Below the pieces are notes generated by a model. That model did no database searches and had not been told where the DNA came from. It saw only the letters and a program-made list of their open reading frames with translations. This document shows, one piece after another, positions 22,896 to 35,100 of a DNA stretch of 64,000 bases. Where the stretch lies: the NCBI GenBank assembly GCA_037447655.1, contig JBBHKE010002473.1:62001-126000 (forward strand), given 5' to 3'. The stretch comes from Zygnema cylindricum (Eukaryota > Streptophyta > Zygnematophyceae > Zygnematales > Zygnemataceae). The translations under genes were made by a program, and so were the position numbers. How positions within the stretch are numbered: position 1 is the first letter of the stretch; each line of letters opens with the position of its first letter.

Positions 22896-23236
22896 AACCT
22901 TTTTGCCCAATTTTACCGTATTTTGTGTTTTATTTTGAATTTTTCTCAATATTCCTCATATTTCTTTCTTTTAGTGCAACTTAATTTATTAACTAGTGGA
23001 TGTTTATTTTGTTTGGGATTTGATATTTTCTTTCTTTTTCTCTTGTCAAATTTAATCATTTAGAAAACTTAACAAAATAAAAAAATATATTCTATATATC
23101 AAGATTGCACGATTTATCACCTATAATTATCACCGCTTTATAGTTGGGCATAGCCTGGCATAGCGCCGATACGCTTACCCTAGCAGGATACTAATTGCTT
23201 TGGTGTTTAGCGGTGGTTATTGACACGTTTATTCAG

Positions 23237-23246
23237 NNNNNNNNNN
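23237..23246. other. Assembly gap of ten N
   Basis: Ten consecutive N are given. The gap falls just before the LTR copy that starts near 23265, and its true length may be arbitrary. Confidence 1.
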
Positions 23247-23264
23247 CATGGCATTTTTGATAAT

Positions 23265-23985
23265 TATTTTAGCATGTATGCGTAGGATTAATCATTTAAC
23301 TGTAATTTATTACGGGATACATAGATCCGGTAATGTGTAAAGTACGGATTACGGTACGGACAGAAAATCAATACCGCGCATTTATTTCTTAATTGAAACG
23401 AATGTCGCGCAAGTATTTATTACGGCTACGATTAAATCCTGATTTAATCGGACGGCCGGAATTAGCGTCGAGGTCGCAGAAGAAGATTTTGGCGTTTTGA
23501 GGCCATCGCCACATCGGATGACATGTGGCGAAATTACATTGGATCGTGGAATCTCCGGAGATTATGGCACCGAATCCGAATATGACATGTGTCGACATTT
23601 AGGCCATGTCGTACAATGTCCGTACATAAAGTACACTGGCAGTTGTACTTTTGCGTACGAAACTGTAATCTGATTGGTTTCGTACATCAGTAGATAGAGT
23701 TTGTGAGAGAGATAGGACTTAGAAAAATTAGGAGATATGACCCTCTCTCCTAGAGAGCTTCTATACAAAAGGTCAACTTTGACCCTCCATAACTTACTGC
23801 TCAGGGGAGCAAATTCAGAGATTCTTTTTGCTATTGACTCAGGGGAGTCTTGCCTTCACAGAGGTGCAAGTGGTCAAAGTTTTTATCTGCAGGGTGGCAG
23901 TTATTTTTGTTGAAACACAAAGGGGTAGGAGTTATCCTAGAGGCTTCTTGAAAGCTCTCCACTCTGAGGACTTATGGAGGTCTCA
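23265..23985 (+). repeat. Second LTR copy (solo or 3' LTR of the copia A family)
   Basis: This aligns with 12750-13465 through the landmarks acgggatacata, cggacggccgga, gtagatagag and gaccctccataacttactgctcaggggagc, and ends in ggtctcagagt. The orientation is the same as copia A. It could be the 3' LTR of an element interrupted by copias B and C, or an independent solo LTR. Confidence 0.8.
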
Positions 23986-24014
23986 GAGTTTCACCTATGT
24001 GTAAAAACGGAATT

Positions 24015-24640
24015 AAAACTTAAGGGTGTGACAATTGTATACGTTGACATGCGTGTGACGGTTGCCAACGTCTACAATCTGCGATTTTCAAAATTGTTCG
24101 TGACGTCGCATAATTGTACGGTGAGAGGCGGCGACTGCGAGTTGTTGTGGCGCCCTCAAAGAATTTCTCACATTTTCGTGAAATGGCATCGGAATCTTTT
24201 GATCCCCTAAAATGAAAAAATCCGTAATGAACGAAACCAGACAAAACGAAACAAATTATGTACTTTGATGTACGCAAACGAATAAAACATACTGAAATGT
24301 GTATTTTTCGTCGTCGCTTGAAATCATTTGATTTTTTTTTTTTTAAATTTAGACACGTGTGAATACGTGTTATTATTTATTTAATGAAAATACTTTGTTT
24401 TAAAAAACATCGCGCATGTGTTTTAATGAAAAGTTTGAAGATGGCGTTTTCTGGTGTGGTCGTGGGTCAAAGAACACAAGACAACAATATGTAGTACATT
24501 TTAAATTAGATGACGCAAAATGTACTTCTCTTTGTTTTTATTTTTTTGTACAGTTGACATTTACGCGGTACGTCGCCAAGTTTCAAAGGAGAACGACATA
24601 AAAAAAACCCTTACTTAGGCACATGGAGATGCACCCTTAG
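24015..24640 (+). mobile_element. Non-autonomous repeat family X, copy 1
   Basis: It starts aagggtgtgacaattgtata and ends with acgacataaaaaaaaccc. The same layout recurs at 53195-53880, and the start recurs inverted at 53040-53068. It has no coding capacity. The ends suggest a TIR-type DNA transposon derivative. Confidence 0.65.
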
Positions 24641-25340
24641 TACTTTCTGTCCGATAAGCTGAACAGAAATTTTACGGGAAATGTATGGAATTTTATAAAA
24701 AATGTACAAACTTTTACAAAAAGAGACGTTGCACTGTTGCACCATTTGCGCGCGATAAGTTTGAATTTTGTACGATCGTCTTCGTTTTCTTCAAAAAAAA
24801 ATCAGAGAACCATAAAAACGCTATTTTTTGGTTTAATGTGAATGTTTCTTTTTAAATTATTAACATGTAATGTCATGCCATGTTGAATGTTGAAAAATGT
24901 GATTTGTCTATTTTGTCTACTTTGTTTTTTTGCAGGCGTATGCTCTCTGAGAGATAGAGAGAGAAGGCCATGGCTGGCTGTCAGATATTCTCATACAGAT
25001 AGAAAATATGACCTTGACAAAAAGGTGGTGTTAGCTAGGATTTGAACTTGGCCCTACAGGTTACTGTAAAAGCCTATCTGACAATCATCCTTCACAAGTT
25101 GATGTACAAATTTTGATACACACATGGATTACGAGAACTATTTAAATAAAACCAATTGTTTAGCGTTCATTTAACGAGAAATTTACAAACTGCGGTACCT
25201 GTAAACCTCAATTTTTTTTACATGTACAGAATAGTACGGATACAAAATCATTAACGATTTTAACGATTTTTTCAAATCGTCCAATGTGTAACTTACACAT
25301 AATTCGCGCCTTTGAATCGTGCGTAAAATACGGTTTGGAA
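24640..25340 (+). repeat. Repeat family Y, copy 1 (left-end orientation)
   Basis: Blocks shared in order with 27300-27970 are: gtactttctgtccg, gacgttgcactgttgcac, gagagatagagagagaaggccatgg, aaactgcggtac and taattcgcgc. It abuts family X copy 1 and lacks the outermost bases of the Y end. Confidence 0.75.
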
Positions 25341-27200
25341 CAAAAATGGTTTTTCGGGCTCTGTGAACCTGTGAGGTCGATTTCGCGCATTGTGAGAGAT
25401 CCACATCGCCCCCCCATCCATCATCATTTCGTTTCACGATGTGTCGTGCCACGCGACCGTAAAAATGTATACATATTTAGATATGGTTTTTTATTTTTTG
25501 TGTTTTTGTTTATATAAAAACAACAAAAACACACAATAAAAAACCCTAAACGTGTAAACCCTAACCAGATACCGGGTAGGTATCTTGTTAGTGGTGAACC
25601 TACGGCGCATTTCAAACGATGAAATGAGGGTTCACACGGTTCACCACACCGAGGAAACTTGTAACATGCCTCGTACTATACTATAGACTGCTCGTCATTA
25701 TAAGCGTTAAGGATTTGTTAGAGGTCATGCGAAATAATAATGTACAAAGTGAAGCGAGACGTGGCATATTTTGATCCTCTTAATTTTATAAGTTGTCAAC
25801 ATGATTTATAGCTTTCAACCATAACCTGTCGTGACCCAAATAGTGTTATTAACTCTAATAACAGTGGGCAATATACTGGAATACTAAATTACTAAGTACT
25901 CTACTGAACTGTACTCTCACTTGTTCGAAGCTGTGAATGTTTACCCTCACTTGTTCAAAGCTGTGAATGTTTATAATGTTTACTAAACCGATCCCGAAAA
26001 TTGTTAATAAACGGGTACAAATCGGGAAAAAGTAGGGATACACAAATACGAGAAAGTTTACGAAAAAATAGTAGAAATATTTGCCTGCTAATAATCCAAA
26101 AATTTAATTTGAGCTACCAACATCGCTGACACAAGCGAATTAATGTTAACTAGAAAGTTATGCATCATATTTTCGAAAGCCTTGGGTTCCTCTCGAAAAT
26201 ATTATGCCTGAAGGATAGAGCAAATTTTGAACTTCAGAAAGCGCTTAAATATTTATTTGAATTGGTCATAATTAGTTTTATTTTGTTTGTGTTTTTGTTA
26301 TTTTAGTCTTTTTTGTTAGATAGGTCAGCCCTCTCCTAAAACACTGTATTTATTACATTGGCCGACCCTATATTGAACCCAAAATGAGATCGCCTCTTGT
26401 CGGCGAATGCAAATTGAAAGACTGTCGGTATACCATCAAGGTACAGAGATTTTGGCTTAGATTTTGCGAATGATTGGAAACCAATATCTACCTGGGTACT
26501 TATTAGATTCATCAGATTCAATTACTTGCATTATTATGTTATTTTTTATTGCAAATTTTGCCATAGAAAACCTTTTGGATAGGTAAAAGATAAAAGACAC
26601 GTTTTTTTTTTTTTTAAACTTACAAAAAATGATCACACAAAAAAAAACAGTTTTAAACACACAAAGGACCAACGTTAATTGAACCTGCAAACGACGTCTA
26701 CCCACGTAGATAAAAAACATATGGTATATTGTTCCTTTCGTCTTCAACATGGTAAATTTTACAATCGTGGTTTTTTTTTATGTCGATAGGATCCTTTGGT
26801 GAAATATTTATAAGGGTTTTGTAATATCCCACATTGTTGCGTAAGAAATGTCGTAGCTTGAGTTCCCTAAATATCACATAACACACATCCAATGCAAATG
26901 TGGCTATATAACAAAGTGGATAATTCGTAAGAAATCACAAATGGATGTTTTGTCTGATTTATGGATTTAAATGTTTGGTGTGTCTATTTTTAAACTGAAT
27001 CGTTGAAAACTTTGTTGAAGGTTTAAAAAAAAAAATGTTGCAAATGGAACACCTGAACCTGTCGGGACCCAATGAGCGTAATCTTTTCTTTTATAATCCA
27101 CATCATCTCAAGCCACCACCTCTTTATGGAATACCGCAAAAAAACAATACGTGCGTCCCGGTCGGATATACGAGGGTCACGCCTCCATTGGTTTTACCAC
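25341..27200. other. AT-rich intergenic, no gene seen
   Basis: Short reading frames only. A near-perfect 28-bp tandem duplication (cacttgttc[ga]aagctgtgaatg) lies at about 25916-25972, and a telo-box-like aaaccctaa near 25556. Nothing else could be assigned. Confidence 0.45.
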
Positions 27201-27214
27201 CACAATAGAGTAAA

Positions 27215-30200
27215 ACCATAGTTGTTCAAATCGTCATCTTTTTCATTTTTTCCGATTTGTAGGTAAAATTCAAAACTTTTGAAAAAATCGCAAAAAAACG
27301 TTGAGTACTTTCTGTCCGGTAAGCTGAACACCAAATTTACGAAAATTGTACATTTTTTTACGAAAATGTACGGAGTTTGACGAAAAGATACGTTGCACCT
27401 CTTCATATTTTTTGTACGTTCAATTGAACAGGAACTTTTCTGAAAATGTACCGACTTTTACCAAAAGAGACGTTGCAGTGTTGCACTATTTGCGCGCGGT
27501 AAGTTTGAATTATGTACGATCGTCGTTTCATTTTTTTTTTAGAGAAACCGCCATGAAAACGAATCTTCAAAGTAGCCGGCATTACTGACGCCACACAATG
27601 TTAAAAAATGTGATTTGTGTATTGTCTCTACTTTTTTTTTTTGCACTCGTATGCTTTCTGAGAGATAGAGAGAGAAGGCCATGGCTAGCTGTCCGATAGT
27701 CTCAGACAAATAGAAAATATGACTTGAACCTGTTGATGTAGGAATTCCGATCCCACGTGGAGTGTGATAACTATTTAACTACATACAAGTGTTTAAAGGT
27801 CATTTAACAAAAAATACATAAACTGCGGTACATGTAAAATTAAATTATTTTTACATGCATGTAATAGTACGGATACAATATCATCAACATTTTTTTCAAG
27901 TCGTTCAATGCGTAACTTACATATAATTCGCGCGTTTGAATCATGCGTAACATGCGGTTTGAACAACTACGAGTAAAACATCGTCAACCCGAGGGTTTCC
28001 AACGCTTTTGTAGTAAGGGCGAAGAGGGAGAGTAAATGGACCTTTTGTTTGAAGTTTGTCCCACCTTAACGCCAATGGTGTCAGTTCCATCTCGTACAAA
28101 TGTATACGCAATAAAAAGTGTGCCGCCATGTGAGCTACGAAGTAAATGAGTATTGTCGAAATGAATTTGTTGGTTCGAAACCTAAGGTGGATTCGCTCGT
28201 ATTGGAGGTTATGGCGAAACCCAAACATAGACGTAAAACGGACATAAACCAATAAGACTTTAGCCAGTGTGTTTAAAATATTAGGGTGACTAACAACCTC
28301 GCACCAACCTTTGACGACGCACACAAACATAAACGAGCGTGTCATTGAACGGAAAGTGTCGCATCCAACTCTTTCGTAATTCAACAGTTAACAATTTATC
28401 AGATAACCGCCGCTACATCTATACTTTCAATACGACTTAGATTAAATTATTAAGGTCAGAAACAGTGCAGCGAGAGTTTATGTTTAAAATAATTTCGATG
28501 AGAGTGAAACCTAAATCATTATTATACATAGGGTGGCTAACTTGTGGAATGACCAATGGTGTCTCCCTTCGATCAAAAATCTAATGCCCAGCTAGATAGT
28601 GGCTTCCACTGAAAGGTTGTCGTAAAAATAAGATTGTTGGTGGTAATGTTCTTAAGAAGTAGAGAGAACGTTAAACAAACCAACATGTCGAGGGTGTTAA
28701 TGTCAATTATGAGTTTGAAAGCATAAGAAGGTATTATTCGTGAGAGAGGTTTTCAAACAACACATCGCCAACTACTTCGTTCACAAAACAAAGGTGCAGG
28801 GGAAGATACACCTTAACACCCTATTACAAAGACGTGGTAACGAAACCCGTAAAGAGGAAAAGGTTAGAAGACATACTTTTTGGGCACCAAATGACACATT
28901 TGGAAGTTTGACCGGTATACCATTCTTAAAATGTTGCCTTGCAAATACACAAAATGCATAAATAACTTAACCACAAATATATGCGTGTCATTAATGACTA
29001 AAGGGAGTACAAACCACAAAACACGGTAATTGTTGCTCATAAAACTTGAAGTTGGGCCACAACAAAAAGATGGGTCTTGAAAGGACCACCTTGACGAGTG
29101 TTAGTCACAAACTATAAGGTGTACATTACCCAATGGACCTCCAAAAGAAAGAACGAAGGTGCTTGGCACATAATATAACGCATAAACAAGACTTCATTGT
29201 TGCTTCGTAGGAAACGATGTGTATTTGATTTTCAAAAGATAACATGACGTTCATACTTGTAAATGCGTTTGTCACATCTACTTGAAGGACCACCCAACCC
29301 GGATGTAGATCCAAAAGAGCTCGGAGACCATGGACAACTGTCTCACAACACCCTTTAATAAAAATGTTATACCGATGGGGTGAAAAAATGTTTTGGAAAG
29401 CTCCGGATGCACTTAGCGCGAGCCGGCAAGCGGTATAATAACTTTGTTGTAGCTCTTAGGATGGACTCCTCTAACAAGTTGTGAAACATCTACGAGACGC
29501 GTATTAAAGAAAAGCGGCATAGCATTACGTGGAACATTAGCGACTTCAAAACAATATATAGAAACCTCTTAAGTTGATATAGAAGAAGTTCATATAATCT
29601 CCCCCTTAAAGATGATGGGAGCGAGCCAAAGCTTTGGTAAATGCCCCTCAAACCAAAATGATAATGCAACTCAACGAAGGAGGATGTGGCTGCGGGATGG
29701 AATAGCGCCAAGCATAGTGTGTGCATAATTTTATCGAGTAATTATGCGTACGCGATATGGAGTTACCAGCTAATACAAAAAACTACACCATTCTTGATAA
29801 ATAGTACATTTTCTTTTGCGATAGTAACTAGTATCGGCAGTCATCGTGTACGTTTCAAAATCCCTTATGCGCATTTTATTGTGCCTTGGGGCTTTGAACG
29901 TACACCAGAGGTCGCAAAAGTCAAAATTTTACATAATCGAAACCGACCGTTTTTATTTTTCAAAATCTGAGTAACCGACGCCCAAGCGGGTTATGTCACG
30001 CTCCAAAATTGTTAACCGTTAACCGACCGGCGTTTACAAAAATAAAAGTTAACCGGCACTCGATTTCTCACGACTAACCGTGCCTGCCCGTAGCCGAAAA
30101 AGTACAAAATTAATTAATGTACGACGTATGAATAAGCTAATAATTACGATATGTCGCGTTCCCTAAGATTTGCGAAATGAATAATGTTACTACAGTAGCG

Positions 30201-31735
30201 TGTCAGTTTTGCGACGCTAATCATGATGTCACGTACTTCCACGATACCAAAGAGTACAAAGTACAATAATGTTGGATTGTATGGACAGTACAAAATTTTC
30301 ATTTTTTTTGGTTTTTTGGTTGACCGACCGTAACCTACTTTTTTTTTTTTTGGTGCATCAACCGACCGCAACCGCCCGGCCCCCAAATTGTTGCAACCAA
30401 ATCCGTTCCGGACACGGCGCGGGCGGTCGATTAACGGTCGGTCACGGTTTCGGTTGACCGTTTGCAACCTCTGACGTACACGATTACTTTCCATTAATCG
30501 AAACAATCGTTCAGAAAACTGCACGATTTCGCAAAATTGTGCAGTTTTTTGTACAACAACTTTAATTTTGTAGAGTGTCCTGCACGATTGCTTCGGTTAT
30601 TGGCAAGTAATGCCAGAATTTACGTACATCTACCCCATGGGCTCACAAAGGTGTCTTCAAGGAACTACGCGTATTTTACTATTTTACACCTTGTGCAGTT
30701 GTGCACTCTAGGCATAGTTGTTCACGGCGTTTAGTGCGAACGATTTAATCGCGACGAATTATACGTAACAAACGCATTGAACCTTTTTAAAAAAATCATA
30801 AAAATTGTTAATGAATTTTCGTCCGTATTATTCCGTACATGTAAACAAAAATAAATTTCACGTATACCGCAGTTTGTAAGTTTTCCGTTAAATGAGCGCT
30901 AAAATATTGTATTTATATTATTATGTGTCACACTCCACATTTGCAATGGAAAATTGCCATCGGATAGTAAGAGACGCGATATAAAGTGATGCTATAGTCG
31001 TAAACCCTGGTCCGAATCTCGAAGACCCATCATTTTTGTAAAAGTCCGTATGTTTGATACTATATGACAGGCAGCCATGGCAGCCCTCTCTCTCTATCTC
31101 TAAGACAGAATACGACTGCACAGAGACAAAGTACAGACCATGTATGAATGACATTTTTCGGTTGACAAGAAGAATCCCACTGTCTGCAGCCTTCACGTGC
31201 TCCCACTCCTCTCCTTGATTTTTGGGCATGGTTGCTTCTGTCGAAGTCTGGAAGAGAGGAAAGTTGAAAGCTTGGGAGGGAGGAGGGTAGGTTAGAGGGA
31301 GGCGGCGTATGTGCTACGCGGTTTCGTTTTCAACAGGCCATGGCGCTTCTTTTATTAAAAAAATGAACAAGACGTTCGTACATTTTTAAAACTTAACGCG
31401 CGTATATAGTGTGAAACTCAACGTCTCTTTTCGAAAATGTCCGTACATTTTCGAAAAATAAACGTACAAGTTCCGTGAATATTCTGTTCAATTTACTGGA
31501 CTGAAAATGCTAATAACTGCGACGTATGATTTCGCTAAATTCCGTACACTAACGTAAACAACCGTACATATTACGCTGAAGCGCTGCACGTTTTACATAA
31601 TTTGCCCGTGCAGTTTACCAGACAGAAAGTACATTGCGATTTTTTGCGGTTTTTTCAACAGTCACGAACTATACGTTTCAATCGCAAAAAAGGAAAAAAT
31701 CGCGCGACTTGAACAACAGCGACTCTAGGGGACCG
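27215..31735. mobile_element. Family Y element with long terminal inverted repeats
   Basis: The left end (27215-27975) and right end (30715-31735) are inverted versions of each other. The outer gttgttcaaatcg faces cgacttgaacaac. Next inward come gtactttctgtcc/ggacagaaagtac-like blocks, gacgttgca blocks, gagagatagagagaga with ggccatgg, and aaactgcggta. The repeats diverge by substitutions and indels. The total is about 4.5 kb. Long-TIR architecture fits a foldback or Mutator-like element; the interior holds a reverse transcriptase relic. No convincing target-site duplication is visible. Confidence 0.65.
27955..29760 (-). pseudogene. LINE-type reverse transcriptase relic
   Basis: On the minus strand near 29390-29230 the sequence reads C-E-T-V-V-H-G-L-R-A-L-L-D, then L-H-P-G-W-V-V-L-Q-V-D and N-A-F. 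This matches the catalytic-Asp block of a non-LTR-type reverse transcriptase family common in plant and algal genomes. A second block near 29100-29045, T-R-Q-G-G-P-F followed by L-F-V-V-A, corresponds to the R-Q-G-D-P-L motif. The Y/F-A-D-D motif was not found. Stops and frame changes are frequent. It lies wholly between the inverted repeats of family Y, either captured cargo or a nested insertion. Confidence 0.72.
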
Positions 31736-32124
31736 GCCTATTTAGTATTTACATCACACATGCGTATAATACGGCATCATGCAGAACTTTTGACATATGT
31801 TTTGAAGGAAACATAGTGGCAGGAAATTCGAACATGGTTTCAAGTTTTCGACTCATCACCTGTCAAAATACGAATAATGAAGGACAAAACCATAGATTTC
31901 CCACAGGAGGCCAGTACTCAGTAGCAAAAACATCCACCACCTTATATTTGGAGAATCTCAGTGACATATTTTGCTGCATGAGACTTTGCCATGTTTCCTT
32001 CTCCTCCATCTCCTTTTGCTTTGCTTCTCCATTTTCTTTCCTCTACATACATGCCTCCCATCCTCATCCACTTCTCTCCTCTCCGCTGATTATCACATGC
32101 TGATAGAGCCCTCTCTTGTCCGCT

Positions 32125-35100
32125 ATGGCTTCCCCTTCTCCTCTTCCGCCTTCTCCAGAGTCTGCAAGTGGACAAAATTCACCTGCTTCTACTGACATCC
32201 ATGGTTCCACTTCCTTCAGTTCCCCTCCTGGTTCTGTTTTCGGGTCAGTTTTCAGTAATTCGTCTCGACGCACGTCTCTTTCTTTATTTCGTCCTCGAAG
32301 AAACGAGCAATCACCTCAAGTCACAAGTACGGATCCTGTGGCGAATCCATCAAGCTTGCCGTCGGTTTCTTTTGGACGAAAAGATGATTGTGTCAGGACT
32401 GGTAGACTTTCTGAAGAAGAACAAGCTCTTTGGGAGGAGTTGTCCAGCCATGGAGCATCAAACGCACGCACGGTTTTTGTATCCGTTCAAGACAAACCTG
32501 TCACTAAAACAACAATTCAATTTCCAGGAAACACACGCCACGAAGGAGGAAAGGGTTTTTCACAACCAGCAACTTCACATGTAACGTGAGCATTCATCGT
32601 GTTCTTTTTAAGGGTCAAAAAGAATTTCCTTGTAATCTTTAATTACCTTGTTATAGACACAAAGAATAGTTCTCATTGTGCACACTCTCACAGGTAATAT
32701 CACATTGATTCAGTCCTTTTCCTTTTGAATCGCATATTGGTAACACCCCATTTTCTCACTTGGGGCATGTAAAAGTGTAGAACACAAGTGGTCTTATTTT
32801 TTGTTTAATAAGTCACTTCTTCCAGAACGCGTCTAACAAGCACATACCAAATATATGGATATAGTAGCCTTTCATCTTTTTTTTTTAATAGATTTTCTCA
32901 GTTTAATTTACCTTATACAGTAGGAAAGAGATTAGCAAGGCAAAGTGTTCAAAGTAGCAAAGGCAAACAAAAAAATTACCCAAGAGACAAACATCCTTTT
33001 GCTCAACTTAAATACAGTTTTCATTCGGTGTGCATCTTCGAGTCAAGTCTCTCCGAGTCATGTCACAAATGAAGACTACAGCAATGAGGTGTCCGTTTGA
33101 TTGGCAACAGTTTGGAATGATAGAAACGGACTGCACAAGAGATTTTTTACCACGTTACATGCAGGACCAGATTTTATTTGGTCCTGTGAAAGGGTAGTCT
33201 TGGGGCTAATCACGCTGGTCTCTCACTGATGAGGCATCCGCATTGGGAGCTCAGACTGTAGTTCATTTTCTTGTCCCCAGCAAGCCATATGTGCAGTATT
33301 CTCGTGCCAATGTTAGTTTGGAAGTCGGATGTTTCATGGTAGTACGTCTTTGTTGTGCAAATATATTTTGTATACACCTGCAAAATCAACCTTATTTAGA
33401 CTCAATTATCTCTCTAGTATTTGCGCACGCAGGTCCAAAACCTCGGGACAAATGTCACATTCTGCAAGACAGCTGTCTGGCTTTTCTGGAGTTCGCAGCC
33501 GAGCCGAAATCGAGTCTGCATTTGAACGTTTAGCTTGCCAAACCAGGCCTTGCACCCAAGAAGTAAGCAAGACAGTCTGTGAAAAAGCTCTAGTGTATGG
33601 ATTAAAAGGTTGGGAATCATTCTGACTCCTGTTTCTGTTATTAATTCGGACCATTTTGTTGATACCGATAATGGATTAATTTTAGTAACAAATTTATATT
33701 CTGTTTCCTGGGTGTGGCGAACTTGTTTCTGGTTAGCAGTCTTTCCTGGCTTTCCCTGCTTCAAGAATTCCCTTGCTACTTCTGGACCCCAGTCTGCCTA
33801 CTTATTAGCAATCCTCTGGCTTTCTGTTTTTGCTTGTGCATTTATTGACCTGATTTCTTCTCTTTTACCTTCAGGTCTTACTTTAGGTGTTTTGGCTTTT
33901 TTTGTCTGGGCAATTCAGTTTTGACGCAAGCAAGTGAAATAACATTGCAGATAGGACATTCTCCTGGCCATTCTGGTCTGGTCCCTTCAGCGATGTCTGG
34001 TCAACCTATTGGGACTTCACATTTCCCAACAATCTCAACTGGACAAAGAATGCAAATGTCTTCGCAGCATGCTAAAGAGTGCCAAAAACTCGACGAGGTT
34101 TCTTCCCGTGGGACATTTTGCAAACCTTACCATGGAAACATTTCTGAAGAACAGCACCCGGTTGCATTGTCTAATCATATAACTAGTGAGAAACTTGCGG
34201 GTGACAATAGTGAAAAAGTCGGTGGAACAGGAAATTCTCGTCAAAAGCAGTTCTCTTCAATTCTAGCTTCTGGTCAGTCGAGACTTGTCCCTTTGCCTGG
34301 GAGAGGAGAGAGAGCTATCGAGAATCGTCCTCCACAGGAACAAGGCTTCCCTAGTAAGAGTCAGCAAATCGGTTCAACTCACCGTATTGAACAAGTATCT
34401 GATGCACATGAACTCTTATCTTCTCCAGACTATTTGCCATCTTCGAGGCCTCACTCAACCCCCTTGTCGAGTTTAAATGCTCCAACCAGCAGATTAGACA
34501 GAGATAGGAGGGCTCCAGGGTCTTCTCAAGACTTCAGTGTTAGGCCTCTGTCGCCGGAATTTTCTGGTGGCCCCTCGCCGAGTTCTAGTACATTAAAAAA
34601 CCAGTTGAATGGTGATTTACACACTCCAATCGCGCTTCAACATGGCGGCGGTGTAACTCAGTCTCCATCCTCGTCGCTGAGTCCAAATGTTCCAAGAAAC
34701 CAATTGCATAACGATTTTCAAACTCCTGTTCCTTCTCGAAATCCCAATATTAGGGCCCAATCTCCATCCTCTCCAGATGCTTCCTCACCCTGTTGGAGTT
34801 CACGGATTCCTAGTTCTTTTGGATATTCTGGTAAACCGCTTAGCAGCAGGATTACAGAGTCTAATGGTGTATTTAAAGTCCCTACATCATTAAAGGAACC
34901 AGTGAGGCTTTCAGATTTAAATATTTCTGACCCATTTGTGAAACGATTTCCTAAGGATGACAGTGTCGGTGACTTCCCGAATCATGAGAATACACTCCAG
35001 AAATTGACCGATGTTTCTGCATCACTGCAAAATCGGGCAATTTCTATGTCTAATCATAGTACAGTACAGCCAGCTGGAGTGAATTTACACAGTATGTTTG

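Noticed and set aside
24960-25090. tRNA-like antisense sequence (aggatttgaacttggc)
   Set aside because: A T-arm-like stretch exists, but I could not pair an acceptor stem or D-arm; it is part of repeat family Y.
33414-33924. Competing frames on both strands between KNL2-like exons 2 and 3
   Set aside because: Only the phase-consistent plus-strand exon 33433-33608 fits the splice sites.
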